Shown: positions 1-11,596, counted from the first letter of the stretch. The stretch: DNA of 64,000 nucleotides from Nelumbo lutea (GCA_022828595.1 JAKGHH010000002.1:107133254-107197253); one strand, 5' to 3'. The notes: generated from the sequence alone by a model not told the origin. Translations and numbers: made by a program.

Positions 1-300
1 CATCTTTACCCCACCCGTCTCTTTTCATGTCAACGGCATCACCGCTGCAACTTCAAGTGGTGGTGGCTTTTTTTGCTTGCTTCCAATCTCTCTCTCTCTT
101 TCCCTTTTTCTTTATTTCTCTCTCCATCTTTTTTTTCTCTTCCTCCTTTGACGTTCCCTGTATCTCCCTCTCCCATTCTACGATTGCTGCCACTACAACT
201 TCTAGCAGCACTTGCATTCCCTTGATCAGCCACCTCTCTCTCTTTCATTTTCTCCCTTTTGTCATTCTCTCTCTCCATCTTCTTTATCCCACCCATGTCT
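1..300. repeat. CT-rich block in intron 3 of beta-glucosidase copy 1
   Basis: Runs of TCTCTC alternate with a repeated unit containing TGCTTGCTTCCAATCT. The same units recur at 1114-1340 and at 23613-24113. ORFs in this block are low complexity, differ between copies and look non-coding. Confidence 0.5.
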
Positions 301-1113
301 TGTAGGGGAAGATGGGGTCACTGTAACTTTGGAGGAAAAGCTCTGAGGCGCATCTAAAGACACTGTCTTTAGAACGTTATTTGCCCCCATTCAGTTTTAT
401 TGAATTTGTTGTTGTTGGGTTACAGGCAAATTCGTTCCCAGGATATAATAGAGCCTGGGCGAGAATCTGCAACCAACAAAGTTGAAGAGTCTCCAAAGAA
501 ATCTTCTGTGAGATTGTAACAGACCGAACTGAGAGAGAAAGAGTGATTGGATTTTAAACATTGTGTGATGTAGAGTTTATTCATGCTCCTTAAATAATTT
601 GTGAAAATGTATGAAGAAAAGGTAGGTGTTGATTTAGAGAAGGCACCTTGAACAGTCACAATTTCAAACATTGTGACTGTTTAAAAAGTAGTTAACGGTG
701 ACTGTTAACTTTGAATTGTGCCTCTTGATCACACCGATTGAATTGTGATCGTTGATCTCATCAACGGTGATCAACGGTCATCAACGCACCAAAACCAAAG
801 TCATCCATCACGAGTCACGTGAAATGCGAGCAAAGTGCAAGCAAAATACGAGCAAAATGTACTGCACACATACGTGTGCACGTGCATTGCATAGTATCAA
901 ATCTCCATACTCTCCTCTATTAATTTTAAGAAGTGTAAATCAGCTCCTCTTGAAATACTTAAAATAAAACTTATAATTTTCCAATGTAGAATAAATTCAA
1001 AACTGAATTTTTATAAGAAAAAAAACTGATTTTTCAACCAAGTGTACAGATGCAATTTCTAATTGACCAATCAAACCCATTAGATTTAATCTCTTATGAG
1101 ATTAAAATCCAAT
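301..1113. mobile_element. 813-bp insertion present only in copy 1, possible solo LTR
   Basis: The insert begins TGTAGGGGAAG and is bordered by ATGTCT on both sides (295-300 and 1114-1119). Copy 2 has a single ATGTCT at the matching place. It has no coding sequence and includes an AT-rich right half and a GATCAACGG-rich middle. It could be a solo LTR or a non-autonomous element; its right end lacks a clear CA terminus. Confidence 0.5.
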
Positions 1114-2294
1114 ATGTCTCTTTTCATAGCGGTGGTTTTTTTTGCTTGCTTCCAATCTTTCTCTTTCCTTCTTTTATTCATTCTCTTTACCTCTCTCTCT
1201 CTCTACGCATATCCCTTATTCTTCACCGCTGCCATCCAATGCGGCTACAACTCTGCAGCGGCATCTTCACGTCAACTTATTAGGGGGGACCGAGATCGAC
1301 GAAGGACCAGAGAGAGGTTCCCATCGATGTATGTTTACTTAGAAAAAATTTGGACTCAAAGGGAAACTGAGCTCAGATGAGCTTCTGCCGATAATTTACA
1401 GACGATAACAATGGTGGTAATGGCGACGAAGAAACGGGGAGTGAGGAGAGGGATGGTGAAGAATAAGGGAGAAGGATAAAGCGTAAAATTGGGTTTTACT
1501 ATGATGACAAGGTGCCAATTGAATGATTGATAATATCTCCTGCTAGTTGTTATAGCAGCAAATGCGTATGATTGACAAGTTTGTTGATAAGATGTGCTGG
1601 TTAATGGAAAGATATTCTTACACCTGCACATGACAACTTGGTTGTCGGTTAAGCCAAAGACTGTTAGATCATCTGAATTTGTCCACCTAATTACATCTCA
1701 CCTAAGAAACTGGGAACCAGTGCCCCACTCCGTGGATTTTCTTGCATTTACGCTTTTATCCTTTTTCATCAAATTATTAAGTGGCATCCACTTTGGGCAG
1801 GGCGGGCTCGAAGCTCGAGTTAAGCATTTCTTAAATGTTTAAGGGCCCACAGGGCCCATTTCTTAAATTATTTCATGTCTCTTTGAAATCATGCAGTCCC
1901 GATTCCCAACACACACACACACAAGAAGGTAATTGTATTAGCTATGCTTGATTTGATGGCAAATGAGAGTGGAAATTGATGGAAGTTGTTAAGTATTTTT
2001 GTGAAAAAGTTATTAAAGGAAGTTCATCGATGTACAATATGCATTTTGGCCATATCGTATGTGTTTAGAAATGGTTGATATATACATTTTTTTTTTATTT
2101 TTTTTGTCAAAATTTAATTTTTTGAAAGTTTATAAGATGTTTTTTACTATTAAAAAAAATTCAACAAAGACACGTTTTAAACCATAACTTTTTCAAAAGA
2201 TATAATATAATACGTCCGATACTTTGAACTATGAATGCAACAAAAGCCCATTAAAATATAAAACCAAAAGAAGTGAAATCAGTGTAATATGTAC
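1114..2294 (-). other. Intron 3 of beta-glucosidase copy 1 (visible part)
   Basis: This is intron sequence matching copy 2 from 24296 on. About 1340-1560 differs between the copies, including a purine-rich stretch only in copy 1. The (AC)n run near 1910 is interrupted in copy 2. No gene is seen here. Confidence 0.5.
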
Positions 2295-2424
2295 CTTGTA
2301 ACGATGATAAAAATCAATGGCTACGTCTCCATTACTTCGGTCTGCTATTTTGCCTGCATAACATACCACAATATGATAATCAATTTAAAAAAAATTTCTT
2401 TAAATTAACCTGGTTTCTTAAGCC

Positions 2425-2605
2425 CACAAGTCAGTTTGGCCTATGGCACGGCATGGGCCTGTATAGGCCTAAACCATAAATCATGTTGTGTAGGCCCACA
2501 CAACATGACCCGCATTTTACACGGGCCACCCACTGATCATGCCATACCAACCCGGCACGGCCCGCTTTACAGGGGCCATCCACTCGTCACATGTCAACGT
2601 AGGCT
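2425..2605. mobile_element. GGCCC-rich hAT-like fragment in intron 2, copy 1
   Basis: Alternating GGCCC/GGGCC words (for example CACGGCATGGGCCTG) resemble the elements at 59909-60539 and 31440-31684. No complete termini are seen. The same fragment sits at 25158-25338 in copy 2, so it predates the duplication. Confidence 0.5.
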
Positions 2606-3443
2606 GGTGATATACCCTTAATCGGTGGACTAAGCATTATCAAACTTAGTCTACACCGGATTTCCTACCCACTGCTCTCTACCCAGTCTCGAATTATGGG
2701 AGAAAAAGTGAGTACGAAATCTGGGTTCTGATCTACTTACACTTAAGGCTTTTATTAAATTGTACATTAATCAAAGAGAATTCATCAAAATTCATAGTGG
2801 TGGTTTTGATTTGTCAATTTAAAAGTGAAATCTCCTGATACGATAATCACCCAATCGTACTCTTCGGAGTCTAATCAATCAAAACCCACTCTCTCCATGT
2901 TGATGAATTCTAATCAGTTAATTAATGTAACACTTGAAAGAATTAAATAATTTAACTCAGGAGACTCATGTTACAATGGAAGAAACAATATAGATTTACA
3001 TGAACTTTTGAATGAAAGGTAAAAGATGAAAGAAAGAACCATTGTCATCTCCAAAAAAACCCAGAGAGAGAGAGAGACCTGGATATTTGTGAGTGAAAGT
3101 ATCCCATATACTGGGGCCTTTACCACCTTGTTTAGCTGCACCTTCAAGCTAAGAAACCATGCACAAGGGTCAAACGCACGCTGCCAGATATATATATCGT
3201 AGCAACTTCTGCAAATTAACTTAAGTAGGTTTCTTGCTGAAATACCTGATAAGAAGCTGATGCCGCCCCAAAAACAAAGCCTGCTGGAAAACTCTATCGG
3301 TTTAGTGAAGTTGAGGAATCATTACTCAGTGTAGCACCCCCGGATCGACCCAGCAAGTCGACAAGGATAAGCAGGCCGAGCAGGGGGAAGCTTTGAAATG
3401 CCATAACAGCCGGTTTGGGTTATGGAGAGGGTCATCTCAGCAT

Positions 3444-3453
3444 CCTTTAAATA
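3444..3453 (-). promoter_or_regulatory. Candidate TATA box of beta-glucosidase copy 1
   Basis: This is the same TATTTAAAGG as at 26177-26186, at the same distance from the start codon (3404). The core promoter therefore looks unchanged although exon 1 has a stop codon. Confidence 0.5.
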
Positions 3454-4446
3454 GAGAAGCATGAGCATAGATACATATTTGTGGTAAATAGATAAAAAAG
3501 GGAACATTTCCCTCAAGTTTTGTGGTATATAGTACCCATTGACTTTTCGGATAACTATGGATACATCCGATGCAGATTTTTTGATTCCCACGGCACAGCT
3601 ATAAATATTCAAAATATCAAAAGACATACCTTATACACCTATACCCGGCCCATAAATTGGCATCAATACCGAGCTGGCACCTACCCGAAATGTACTTTGA
3701 ACCTATAAATGCTGACACTGGGGTTATCCGTCATTCTCCCAAATTATTGAAACATTCCCCTAAAGTTTTTGGTTGTTGCTGAAACCATACCTAAAGTTTG
3801 ATGGTTGCAATCACCTCCCTTGAACTTTCTAATACAGTTGCAAGTAGACCCCCTCCGGTGGAATCTTATAAAAAGACATGATAATGTCTAAACTACCCAT
3901 ACAGTAACTACTGAGAGAATTTAAAGTTGCATCTTTACATTTGAGTGATTGATATAAAGGGCAATTTTGAAAAATAAATCAATTGTAGAAAAGAGATTGA
4001 AAGGGTTTGGGGTAGTGATTCATATGAAGAAAATTTTGAAAAATAAACATTATTGGTATTTTAGACATATTCATGCCTCTATTTTAGAAGATTCTATCAA
4101 AGGGGGCCTACTTGCAATTATCAGAAAGTTGAGGGAAAGTTATTGCAATTATCAGACTTCAAGGGAGGCTTCAGCAATGCCAAAAACTTCATAGGAGATT
4201 TCAACAATTTATCCTAAATAATAATTATTACTTGTAAAGTATTTGTCTACAATTGGTAACAACATAAAAAGTAATAAAGTAAAAACTGTATGGAACTATG
4301 GATGCTTTTTATGGATCGGCTATGTTACTAAAAAAGACAACAAATAACTAGCTTTATGAGAATGATCTCCTCTCCCCTCCCCCAATGGTCCATGATACAA
4401 ATATAATACAGGCCCTAAGGATAATCCCTTGACAAGATACTTATAG

Positions 4447-5160
4447 CCCATGTTAAGGCCTTGTTTAATGTTCGTGGAAGATCTGGCCGCCAAAAGCAGA
4501 AACACCAAAAAGACACGATAAGCCCATTTTGGGCTGATTTTGGGAAGCTCCAAATGTTGTTTTTCATATCTTTTGCATTTTATTCTCATACAAAAAGACA
4601 CGGAAAGATGCATGGAAATACATGTATCTACCAAATTAGCTTTGCATTTGCTTAAATCTTCATGCAAAAATTCAATGCATCTTTCGACTATCAAAGCTAC
4701 CAAAAGAAATTCCCAAAAAAATCTTGCCAAACTACCCTAACGAATCCACAACTTAATTTCCTTATCTCTAATATGGGAATGGATAATGTCCATTTAGCTT
4801 CTTGCATTCTCTAATTGTCCGTCTGCATCTCCACAAAGGGTCCATCTTCACCATTAAGCATTCAATGGTCATCACCTTCAATCCATCACGTGGATACTTT
4901 AAATCTTGGATGCAACCAAATAGGGTTGTGAATGCAACCCCCATTGTCAATCTGAAAATCAGATGGTGTTTGGCAAGTCCTTTTGCACGGTCCCTTTGGA
5001 CTTCAGCAAGCTCAAAAGACCAAAAAACTAATTAGTCTTTTCCATTTGGTAACCAAAATCCAGAAAGTTGAAAAAATGCATGGAAGGCTGAAAATACTGA
5101 ATTTAAGGAAGCTTCAAATGAATATCTCTTGTCTTTCTAAAAAGACTTACTAAATGACAC
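4447..5160. mobile_element. MITE-like sequences upstream of copy 1
   Basis: Terminal-like words TTGTTTAATG and AAAAAGACTTACTAAATGAC flank this block. Related sequence occurs at 27190-27965 and in intron 4 of the intact gene (22618-22960). Compared with copy 2, about 85 bases including a GTGTCTTTTCATGTGG end are missing near 4470. The 136-codon minus-strand ORF here is broken in copy 2 and is not supported as a gene. Confidence 0.5.
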
Positions 5161-5724
5161 TTATATTAGGGTAAAAGATACTTTTCACTTAAATACCGAT
5201 ATGGATAATGATTTGGTAATCCATTAAAATCCAGATACGAGAGGTTGTTACGTGTGAGTGAAATTTAGAAAAAATAAAAAAAAACTTTTAACATACCAAA
5301 CCAAATACATTAAACAATGTGAGCTGTAATTTGTACCATATGACTATAGCGTATTCAATGTTGAAGAGTTCAACCGATTAACACTCGCCTTGTGTCCCCA
5401 CAGGAACATAAATCATTTTCGTAGTGTCCCCACACGACTATAAATCATTTTCGATAGTGTCATCACACGACCACAAATCACTTTCGTTGGGATAGTACAA
5501 AATACTTTTTCAACAACTATTTAATAATTCTCAAAATGATGTAACCAATAGCGGGGCTCGAAATTACATTGACATCGATAATAATTCATTTAGCACATCT
5601 AAGATTGTTGATGAGCGCGAATTTGGCCCTCCTTTGTGATATATGGTACCTCGGAACAAATAGGTGATATCCAGAATCATTTTAGCAACAATTTGTCTTA
5701 GCCAAGTTGATGGTGTCTCACCCG

Positions 5725-5985
5725 ACAGCCTGGAACAGGCGCGACCTAGCGGCCTGGTCCTAGCCGACCTGGCCCAAGCGCAAACTGGCAGCCTAGCATA
5801 GGCGTGACTTGGCCTAGGCGCAAACTGGCAGCCTGGCACAGGCGCGACCTGACGGCCTGGCCCTGGCGCGAGCTGGCAACCTAGCCCTGGCGTGAACTAG
5901 CAACCTGGCACAGGCATGAGCTAGCGGCCTGGCCCTAGCGCGACCTGGCTGCCTGGCCCTGGCGCAACCTGGCGGCCTGTAAGAC
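5725..5985. repeat. GC-rich minisatellite in the left LTR
   Basis: Roughly 30-base units of the type GGCGCGACCTGGCGGCCTGG are repeated with variation. ORFs rich in Arg/Ala/Pro across it are composition artefacts. Confidence 0.5.
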
Positions 5986-7089
5986 GTGATCGGCGACAAA
6001 TTCGACCTACGTATCCAAACAATCCCACGATCCTTGGAAGTTGGCCCACGTGCTGAACGATCCGGAGGGTGGTCAACGTGCATGGCGGTTACCTCAAGGA
6101 ATCTATGACCACTTAGACGACTTCTCAGAAATCTCAGATATGGTGCATGAAGCCCATGCCAAACAATGCCTATATAAAGTCACCAACCCCAATGGAGAGA
6201 GGGGGGCAAATAAGCATATTCTAGCTCTCATACTTTGTGATTTTTAGCTCGCAGTCTATTATGAGAGTACTGACTTAAGTATCGGAGTGACCTCGTCGGG
6301 TTAGCAACCACGGGTTCTCTGATCCTCTTGCAAATCAACAGTTTGTCGTCCGCCTGGAAGCTAGATCACCTCCAACATGGAGCAGCTAGATCGTGCAGCA
6401 TCAATTTGCGTCGTCTGTGGGAAACGTTACAAAAAGCTAGGCTCTCATCCTTCGAAAGGCTAAGTCCTCCTCTTCCAGAAAGCTAAGTTCTCACCTTTTA
6501 GAAATTAAAATCTCTCACTTTGTAGTTTCCATTTTTTAGGAACTCAAAGACTATGCAGGAAGTTGATGGCCAACAGACTAAGTAGCTCTACCAACTTTAT
6601 TTCGACTCGAATAAAGCCTCATCAGTCCTCTTCGCGAGGTACCCTCTACAAAGGTGAGCTCTTCGTGGCTTCCGCGGGGGTATGCAACCAACAGACTTCA
6701 TGGACGCCTCTACCGGTCGAGCCTTCCAAGGCTCCCATGCGAGCTGGTGACCTAAATCAGTAGTGTTGCCCCCGTAGGTCGAGCTCCTAGTAGCGTCTTA
6801 TAGGAGTGGGTAACCGACGTCACTAATGAGGCTGATGCAACATAGCCGTAGATCTAAGGAGCCGACCTGGCGGCCTGGCCCAACCGTGACCTAACGCAGC
6901 CTGGCCTAGGCGCAACCTAGCGGCCTAGCCCAGGCACAACCTGGTGGCTTGGCCCAGGCATGGACTGGGGGCTTGGCTCGGGTGCGACTTGGTGGCCTGG
7001 CATGAGCGCCGACATAGAAAACTTGCCCAGGTGTGAACTGGCGAACTGACAAAAGAACTCGGCATGGGCACATAAGTCCTAGTTACCTC

Positions 7090-7420
7090 CTCGGCATGGG
7101 CACATAAGACCCAATCGCCCCTTCGGCATAGCAAAATCAAATATCAATGAGAGTGGAGTACGAGTCGCTCCCAGAGCCTAAGGGCTAAAGTGTCGAATTG
7201 GCAAAGACTTTGGCACCACATATGACCTAGTCGCCTCTTCGGCATGGGCAAAATTAAGGGTAAGGAGAGTGGACTGCAAGTCGCTCCTAGAGCCTAAGGG
7301 CTAAAGTGCCAAACTGGCAAAGACTTCGGCACCACATAAGACCCAGTCACCTCTTCGGCATGGGCAAAATCAAAAGTAAAGAGAGTGGACTGTGAGTTGC
7401 TTCCAAAGCCTAAGGAATTG
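7090..7420. repeat. About 117-bp tandem repeat, roughly three units
   Basis: The words CTTCGGCATGGGCAAAAT and GAGAGTGGACTG recur at a spacing of about 117 bases, with CCTAAGGGCTAAAGTG in each full unit. It lies in the non-coding interior of the 5609-8607 element. Confidence 0.5.
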
Positions 7421-7639
7421 AATCGACACTTACGAGCTCATCGAATTAGTCATTTTAGGCCAAAAGGAGCAATCTACTCCCTTCGCCGAGTTACTTTTGG
7501 CTCGGGAGTGCCGGGCAAATGATGAGGGCGAATTTGGCCCTCCAATGATATTGTGACACATGGCACCTCGAAAAAATTAAGTGACGCTCGGAACCACTTT
7601 GGCAACAACTTGCCTTAGCCAACTTGATGGTGTCCCACC

Positions 7640-7965
7640 TGGCGGCTTGGCACAGGTGTGGCCTGGCACAGGCGCGACCTGGCACAAGCGTGACCTAGTG
7701 GCCTGGCCCTGGCGCGACCTAGCCCAGGCGCGAACTAGCAGCCTAGCACAAGCGCGACCTAGCGACCTAGCCCTAGCGCGAGTTGGCAGCCTGGCATAGG
7801 CGCGAACCGGTAGCCTGGCCCTGGCACCAACTGGCAGCCTGGCACTAGCGCGAGCTGGAATCCTGACACTAGCGCGACCTGGCGACCTGGCGGCTTGGCC
7901 CTGGCGCGACCTGGCAGCCTAGCCCAGGCTTGAACTGGTGGCCTAGCCCAGGCGCTGACCTGGCG
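7640..7965. repeat. GC-rich minisatellite in the right LTR
   Basis: It has the same GGCGCGACCTGGC-type units as 5725-5985 but more of them, so the array changed length between the two LTRs. A related short run lies in the interior at about 6850-7050. Confidence 0.5.
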
Positions 7966-8339
7966 GCCTGGGAAATGTGCTCGGCGACAAATTTGGCATG
8001 CATATCCAAACACTCCCACGGTCCTTGGAAGTTTGCCCACGTGTCGAATGATCCGGAGGGTGGTCAACGTGCATGGCGGTTACCTCAGGGAATCTCAGAC
8101 CACTTAGATGACTTCTCACAAATCTTGGATACGGTGCGTGAAGCCCATGCTAAACAATGTCTATATAAAGGCACCAACCCCAATGGAGCAAGGGGGGGCA
8201 AGTAAGCATATTCTAGGTCACATACTTTGTGATTTTTAGCTCGCAATCTATTATGAGAGTACTGACTTAAGCATCGGAGCAACCTCGCCAGGTTAATCAC
8301 CTCGGGTCCTCTGACATTGATTCCTTGCAGGTCTATAAA

Positions 8340-8560
8340 GAACAACAAAGCTCAATAATCAATCCAACTTGCCACCAAGCGGCTCAGCCCTCTAGTCAAC
8401 TCGGCACTCTCGTCAGCTCGTTACCTAACTTGCCTAGCTCGGCCCAGTCAACTCGTCACCTAATCTGCCTAGCTCGGCCCAATCAGTTCAGCACCTAACC
8501 TACCCAGCTCGGCCTAGTTAACTCGGCACCTAATCTGCCCCCAAATCAGACCAAATGATG
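8340..8560. repeat. CTCGGC-type minisatellite near the end of the right LTR
   Basis: About 35-base units around CAGCTCGGCCCAGTCAACTC occur here and have no equivalent in the left LTR. They account for much of the length difference between the LTRs. Confidence 0.5.
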
Positions 8561-8629
8561 AGGTACTTAGCCAAAAAATTGATACATCACCAAAAATTGA
8601 TTCATCAATTGGGATTATCATTGAAGTAC

Positions 8630-9430
8630 AGTGGTGTAAAATGGGTCGTCTTTCCCACTCTTGGGACACTTCGGGTGGGTTGGCCCAGTAGGGCCTGAGC
8701 CCATGTGGGTCCGAGCTGGACTAGGGCGGGCTGTGGGCTGGATGGGCGGGCTATAGGCCACATCATGGGCCAAGCACATGTCAGGCTGGGCTACAAGTCG
8801 TGCCTTGGGCCTAGGCCAAACCAAACCAAAAAGACCTAGACTTTTTTTTTTTTTTTGCTAACTTTACTTTGGGCTTTGTCTGCTTTGGGGACAAATTGAA
8901 AAAATAAAAAATCTAACAAAGAAATGATAAAACAATACTTACCAAAATATAAAATGGACAACAAATTGAAAAAATAGGAATTTTATTTCATTTAAAATAT
9001 AAAAAATTACGAATTGAAAAACAAAAGTTACATTGTTGAAAATATAACAAATAATTTAATAAAATTGAAAAAATTACTCCATCTCCTTGACGTTAATCAT
9101 CCGCTTCATTAGGTGTAGTAGTGTCATGTCCTTCTTTATCTTGTTGCTTATCCTCAACATTCAACAAATCTTTAAAATAGGTGTCTTTTTTTTGTTTCTC
9201 ATGGAAGAGAAAATGCTTGGCCAAGTGGCCAGTACCACCCTTGCTATTAAAACTAAAGCCAATCCAACATTTTTGGCAAATGGCTCTTTTTCCCTTCCCC
9301 TCAACATCCTCTATTTTAAATATTTTTTAAATCGGACTAATGAATTTACCATTGGAGAATTGGTTTTGGGAGGAGGAGCCAACCATTATTTTTAATTCTA
9401 AAAAAATAAGAATTAATTTAATTGCACTTA
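8630..9430 (-). pseudogene. hAT transposase relic with BED zinc finger, copy 1
   Basis: On the minus strand about 9325-9190 encodes a BED-type zinc finger: Cys-x2-Cys in AICQKCW, then GGTGHLAKHF and a spaced His pair. BED fingers form the DNA-binding N-terminus of hAT transposases. No catalytic core is present, and several stops and frame changes are seen. The GGCCC-rich stretch 8636-8820 may be an element end. The relic is cut by the chromovirus at 9431 and resumes at 15049. Confidence 0.5.
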
Positions 9431-10040
9431 TGTTATGGGCCCGGCGTAGGATCTCGTCACGGGTCGGTCCACCGGGAGAGACTCCTGTCTTCCCTTGCCC
9501 TTGCGTACAGAACCTATTGTGGCAATCGCGTGGGTGATTTGTCCAAAAGATCACCCGAACTCTCCTAACACCTTTCTTGGTTGAAAATTGAATACCTTTA
9601 TTTCAATTCGTGGCTCCTTAAATAGGAGATTACAGAAGGAAATTTCTAATTAAACTCAAACTCCTAATTACCTATTCCTAATGGTAACACAACTCTTACT
9701 TAAGATAAGATAATATAAGAAAGGGATGAGGAATGGAGTATCTGACGGCGAGTTTGGCGAGCAGAGCTAATGTGGTAAGATAAGTGCGGGCCCACCCTGA
9801 TGAGCTATCGTGTGGGCCCTACCCTACTGCTGCTGCCGGTGGCGCGTGCATCTCAGAGTGCTGCTGTCGTGCGGTGCGTGCTTCTGCCGTGTGGCGCGTG
9901 TTGCGCGCTGCCTGGCGGTGCATGCTGCGTGCTGCTGGGCGGTGCGTGCTGCTATGTGGTACTGCCGGGCGGTGTGCTGCTGTGCGTGCCACTGCCTATG
10001 ACTGCGCCGCAGTGTGCTACCGGGCAGTGTGTCCATAACA
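9431..10040 (-). repeat. 3' LTR of the chromovirus
   Basis: It is 610 bp with TGTTATGG/CCATAACA ends. It has GTGCGTGCTGCTG-type units in its GC-rich half. It is shorter than the 5' LTR because of fewer GC-rich units and a shorter AAGAT run. The pol frame runs through the purine tract into this LTR. Confidence 0.5.
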
Positions 10041-10044
10041 TCAC

Positions 10045-11160
10045 ACCCCTCCTGGACTACGAGCTTGTCCTCAAGCTCGAGTTCGGGGTAAGCATTGTGA
10101 AGATCGGTCCAGGGGATCCAGGTGGCCTCAACTGATGGTAATCCGTCCCATTCTACTAGAACCTCAAAGATACCCTGATTGATGCACGACTGTACAAGAG
10201 CCCAAGGTAGGAGGATGGGTCTATCGTCCTTTAGAGTTGGTAGAGGAGGCACTTGGTCCGACGGAGTCCCTATAAAAGGCTTCAGGAGGGACACATGGAA
10301 GATGTCATGGATTATGTTGTGGTCTGGTAGCTCGAGTTGATAGGCAACCTTCCCGATCTGCCTGAGAACCTTGAAGGGCCCACAAAATTTTGGGGCCAGC
10401 TTGGGGGGTCCTCGACGCCTGAGGGAGAGATGTCAGTAGGGTTGGTGCCCCAGCCAAACAAACTGTCCCGGCTTGAAGGTGACTTCGCGGTGGTGCTCAT
10501 TGTAGGCGTGCTTCATGCGCGCCTATGCCTACTAAAGGCGCAAGGAGACTTTGGCCAGGAGGGCATCGCGATCTTGGATGTTGCGATCGACTTCTTCCAG
10601 CCGTGTTGAGCCTAGCTCATATGATAGGAGACAGGGAGGGTCTCGGCCATATACCACCCGGAAGGGAGTCATGCCAAGGGAGGAGTGGTAGGACGTGTCA
10701 TAACAGTATTCTACCCATGGAAGGCACTTCACCCAGTGCCTGGGCTGGTCTCCCAAAAGACAGCGGAGGTACATCTCTATTGTCCGGTTCACCACCTCTG
10801 TTTGGCCATCTATTTGTGGATGGTAGGCAGAGGAGAAGGCAAGGTCTGTTCCCTGCAGTCAGAAGAGCTCCTTCCAGAAGGCACTGGTGAAGATCGGGTC
10901 CCTGTCACTTATAATGGACTCGGGTAGCCCATGTAATCGGAAGATGTGGCCGAAGAAGGCGTGGGCCACTGAGACCGCATTGTAGGGGTGAGATAAGGGA
11001 AGGAAGTGGGCATACTTTGAGAAGCAGTCCACTACTACAAATATCACCGATTTCCCTCCCACCTTGGGTAAGCCTTCAATGAAGTCCATGGAAATATCTG
11101 CCCAGATCTGAGTGCGGAGGGTGAGGGATTGGAGAAGGCCTGCTAGGTGCAAGTTTTCAC
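10045..11160 (-). pseudogene. Chromovirus integrase and chromodomain
   Basis: The integrase core has its first Asp in WADISMDFIEGLPK, the second in IISDRDPIFTSAFW and Glu in the HPQIDGQTEVVNR segment just after 10860. Then come LPWVEYCYDTSYHSS and TPFRVVYGRDPP. At 10210-10050 a chromodomain reads VLVEWDGLPSVEATW and LELEDK. Chromodomains direct integration to marked chromatin. The pieces are in different frames, so the gene is broken. Confidence 0.5.
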
Positions 11161-11596
11161 ACTTCTGCTGCTGGCACGTTGAACAGTTCTGGATGAAGTC
11201 TCATACCAAAGCCTTCATGCGCCGCCAGTGGAAATCTGCATGGACGCGGTGCAGTATTTTCTGGATACTGTCATGCGTGGTGTTGTGCATGTTGGAGATA
11301 ACGGAGGGAATTAAGGGGAAGTCGGTTGGAAGATAAATTTTGCCTTTGTACAGTACCAACTTGTCCTGTGTGCTCCAATTGGAGTTGGTCGTTCCTGCCT
11401 GTATTGTCCTGAGCATATCGCTCCATTCGGGTGACTATGGCAGTTCATTCCGAATGTCTTCCAGTAGGGAGGCTCGGGGCTGTGAGATTGCATGGAGTAG
11501 CATGTTGTCATCGCGATGGGACAGGGCATCTGTGGCATGGTTCAAGGCCCTTGCCTTGTAGTCTACCCGGAAGTCAAATCCAAGGAGTTTGCTGAC

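Larger units (their letters stand above)
1..3404 (-). pseudogene. Beta-glucosidase tandem copy 1, exons 1-3 visible, nonsense codon in exon 1
   Basis: This is the 5' end of a second GH1 gene, nearly identical to the complete one at 18287-26137. Exon 1 is 3404-3246, exon 2 is 3148-3079 and exon 3 is 2353-2295; lengths (159, 70, 59) and splice borders match the intact gene. In exon 1, codon 37 reads TAG (3296-3294) where the intact copy reads TAC (26029-26027), a single base change. Translation would stop after 36 residues, just beyond the signal peptide. Exon 2 also starts Leu instead of Phe and has Gly for Ser in the AKQxGKG segment. Exons 4-13 would lie left of position 1, so their state is unknown. 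A downstream restart or a sequencing error cannot be excluded, but as read this copy cannot make the enzyme. Confidence 0.5.
5609..8607 (+). mobile_element. Non-autonomous Ty3-like LTR element with GC-rich minisatellites
   Basis: Two LTRs begin TGATGAG and end CATCA: 5609-6403 and 7520-8607. Each has a TATATAAAG box (6171-6179, 8162-8170). Behind the left LTR is ATTTGCGTCGTCTGTGGG (6404-6421), close to the TTTGGCGCC primer-binding site of Tat-group elements. Before the right LTR is a purine-rich CGGGAGTGCCGGGCAAA. Flanks are ATTGT (5604-5608) and ATTGG (8608-8612), a 5-bp duplication with one change. Copy 2 reads ATTGG at the matching left flank. The interior encodes no gag or pol, so movement would depend on a relative. 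Confidence 0.5.

Noticed and set aside
4320..4730. 136-codon minus-strand ORF upstream of copy 1
   Set aside because: The near-identical copy 2 sequence splits it into two frames through an 85-base difference; it lies in a MITE-like block.
5814..6083. Arg/Ala-rich ORFs in the GC-rich minisatellite (also 7759-8067)
   Set aside because: They follow the tandem repeat units in every frame and change between the two LTRs; no start context or known domain.
7090..7420. Could the roughly 117-bp repeat be a CRISPR array?
   Set aside because: The units are contiguous with no spacers, lie in a plant LTR element, and have no cas genes nearby.
9800..10135. Cys/Val-rich ORFs in the chromovirus 3' LTR (also 14753-15129)
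   Set aside because: They come from GTGCTGC-type tandem units and differ between the two LTRs.
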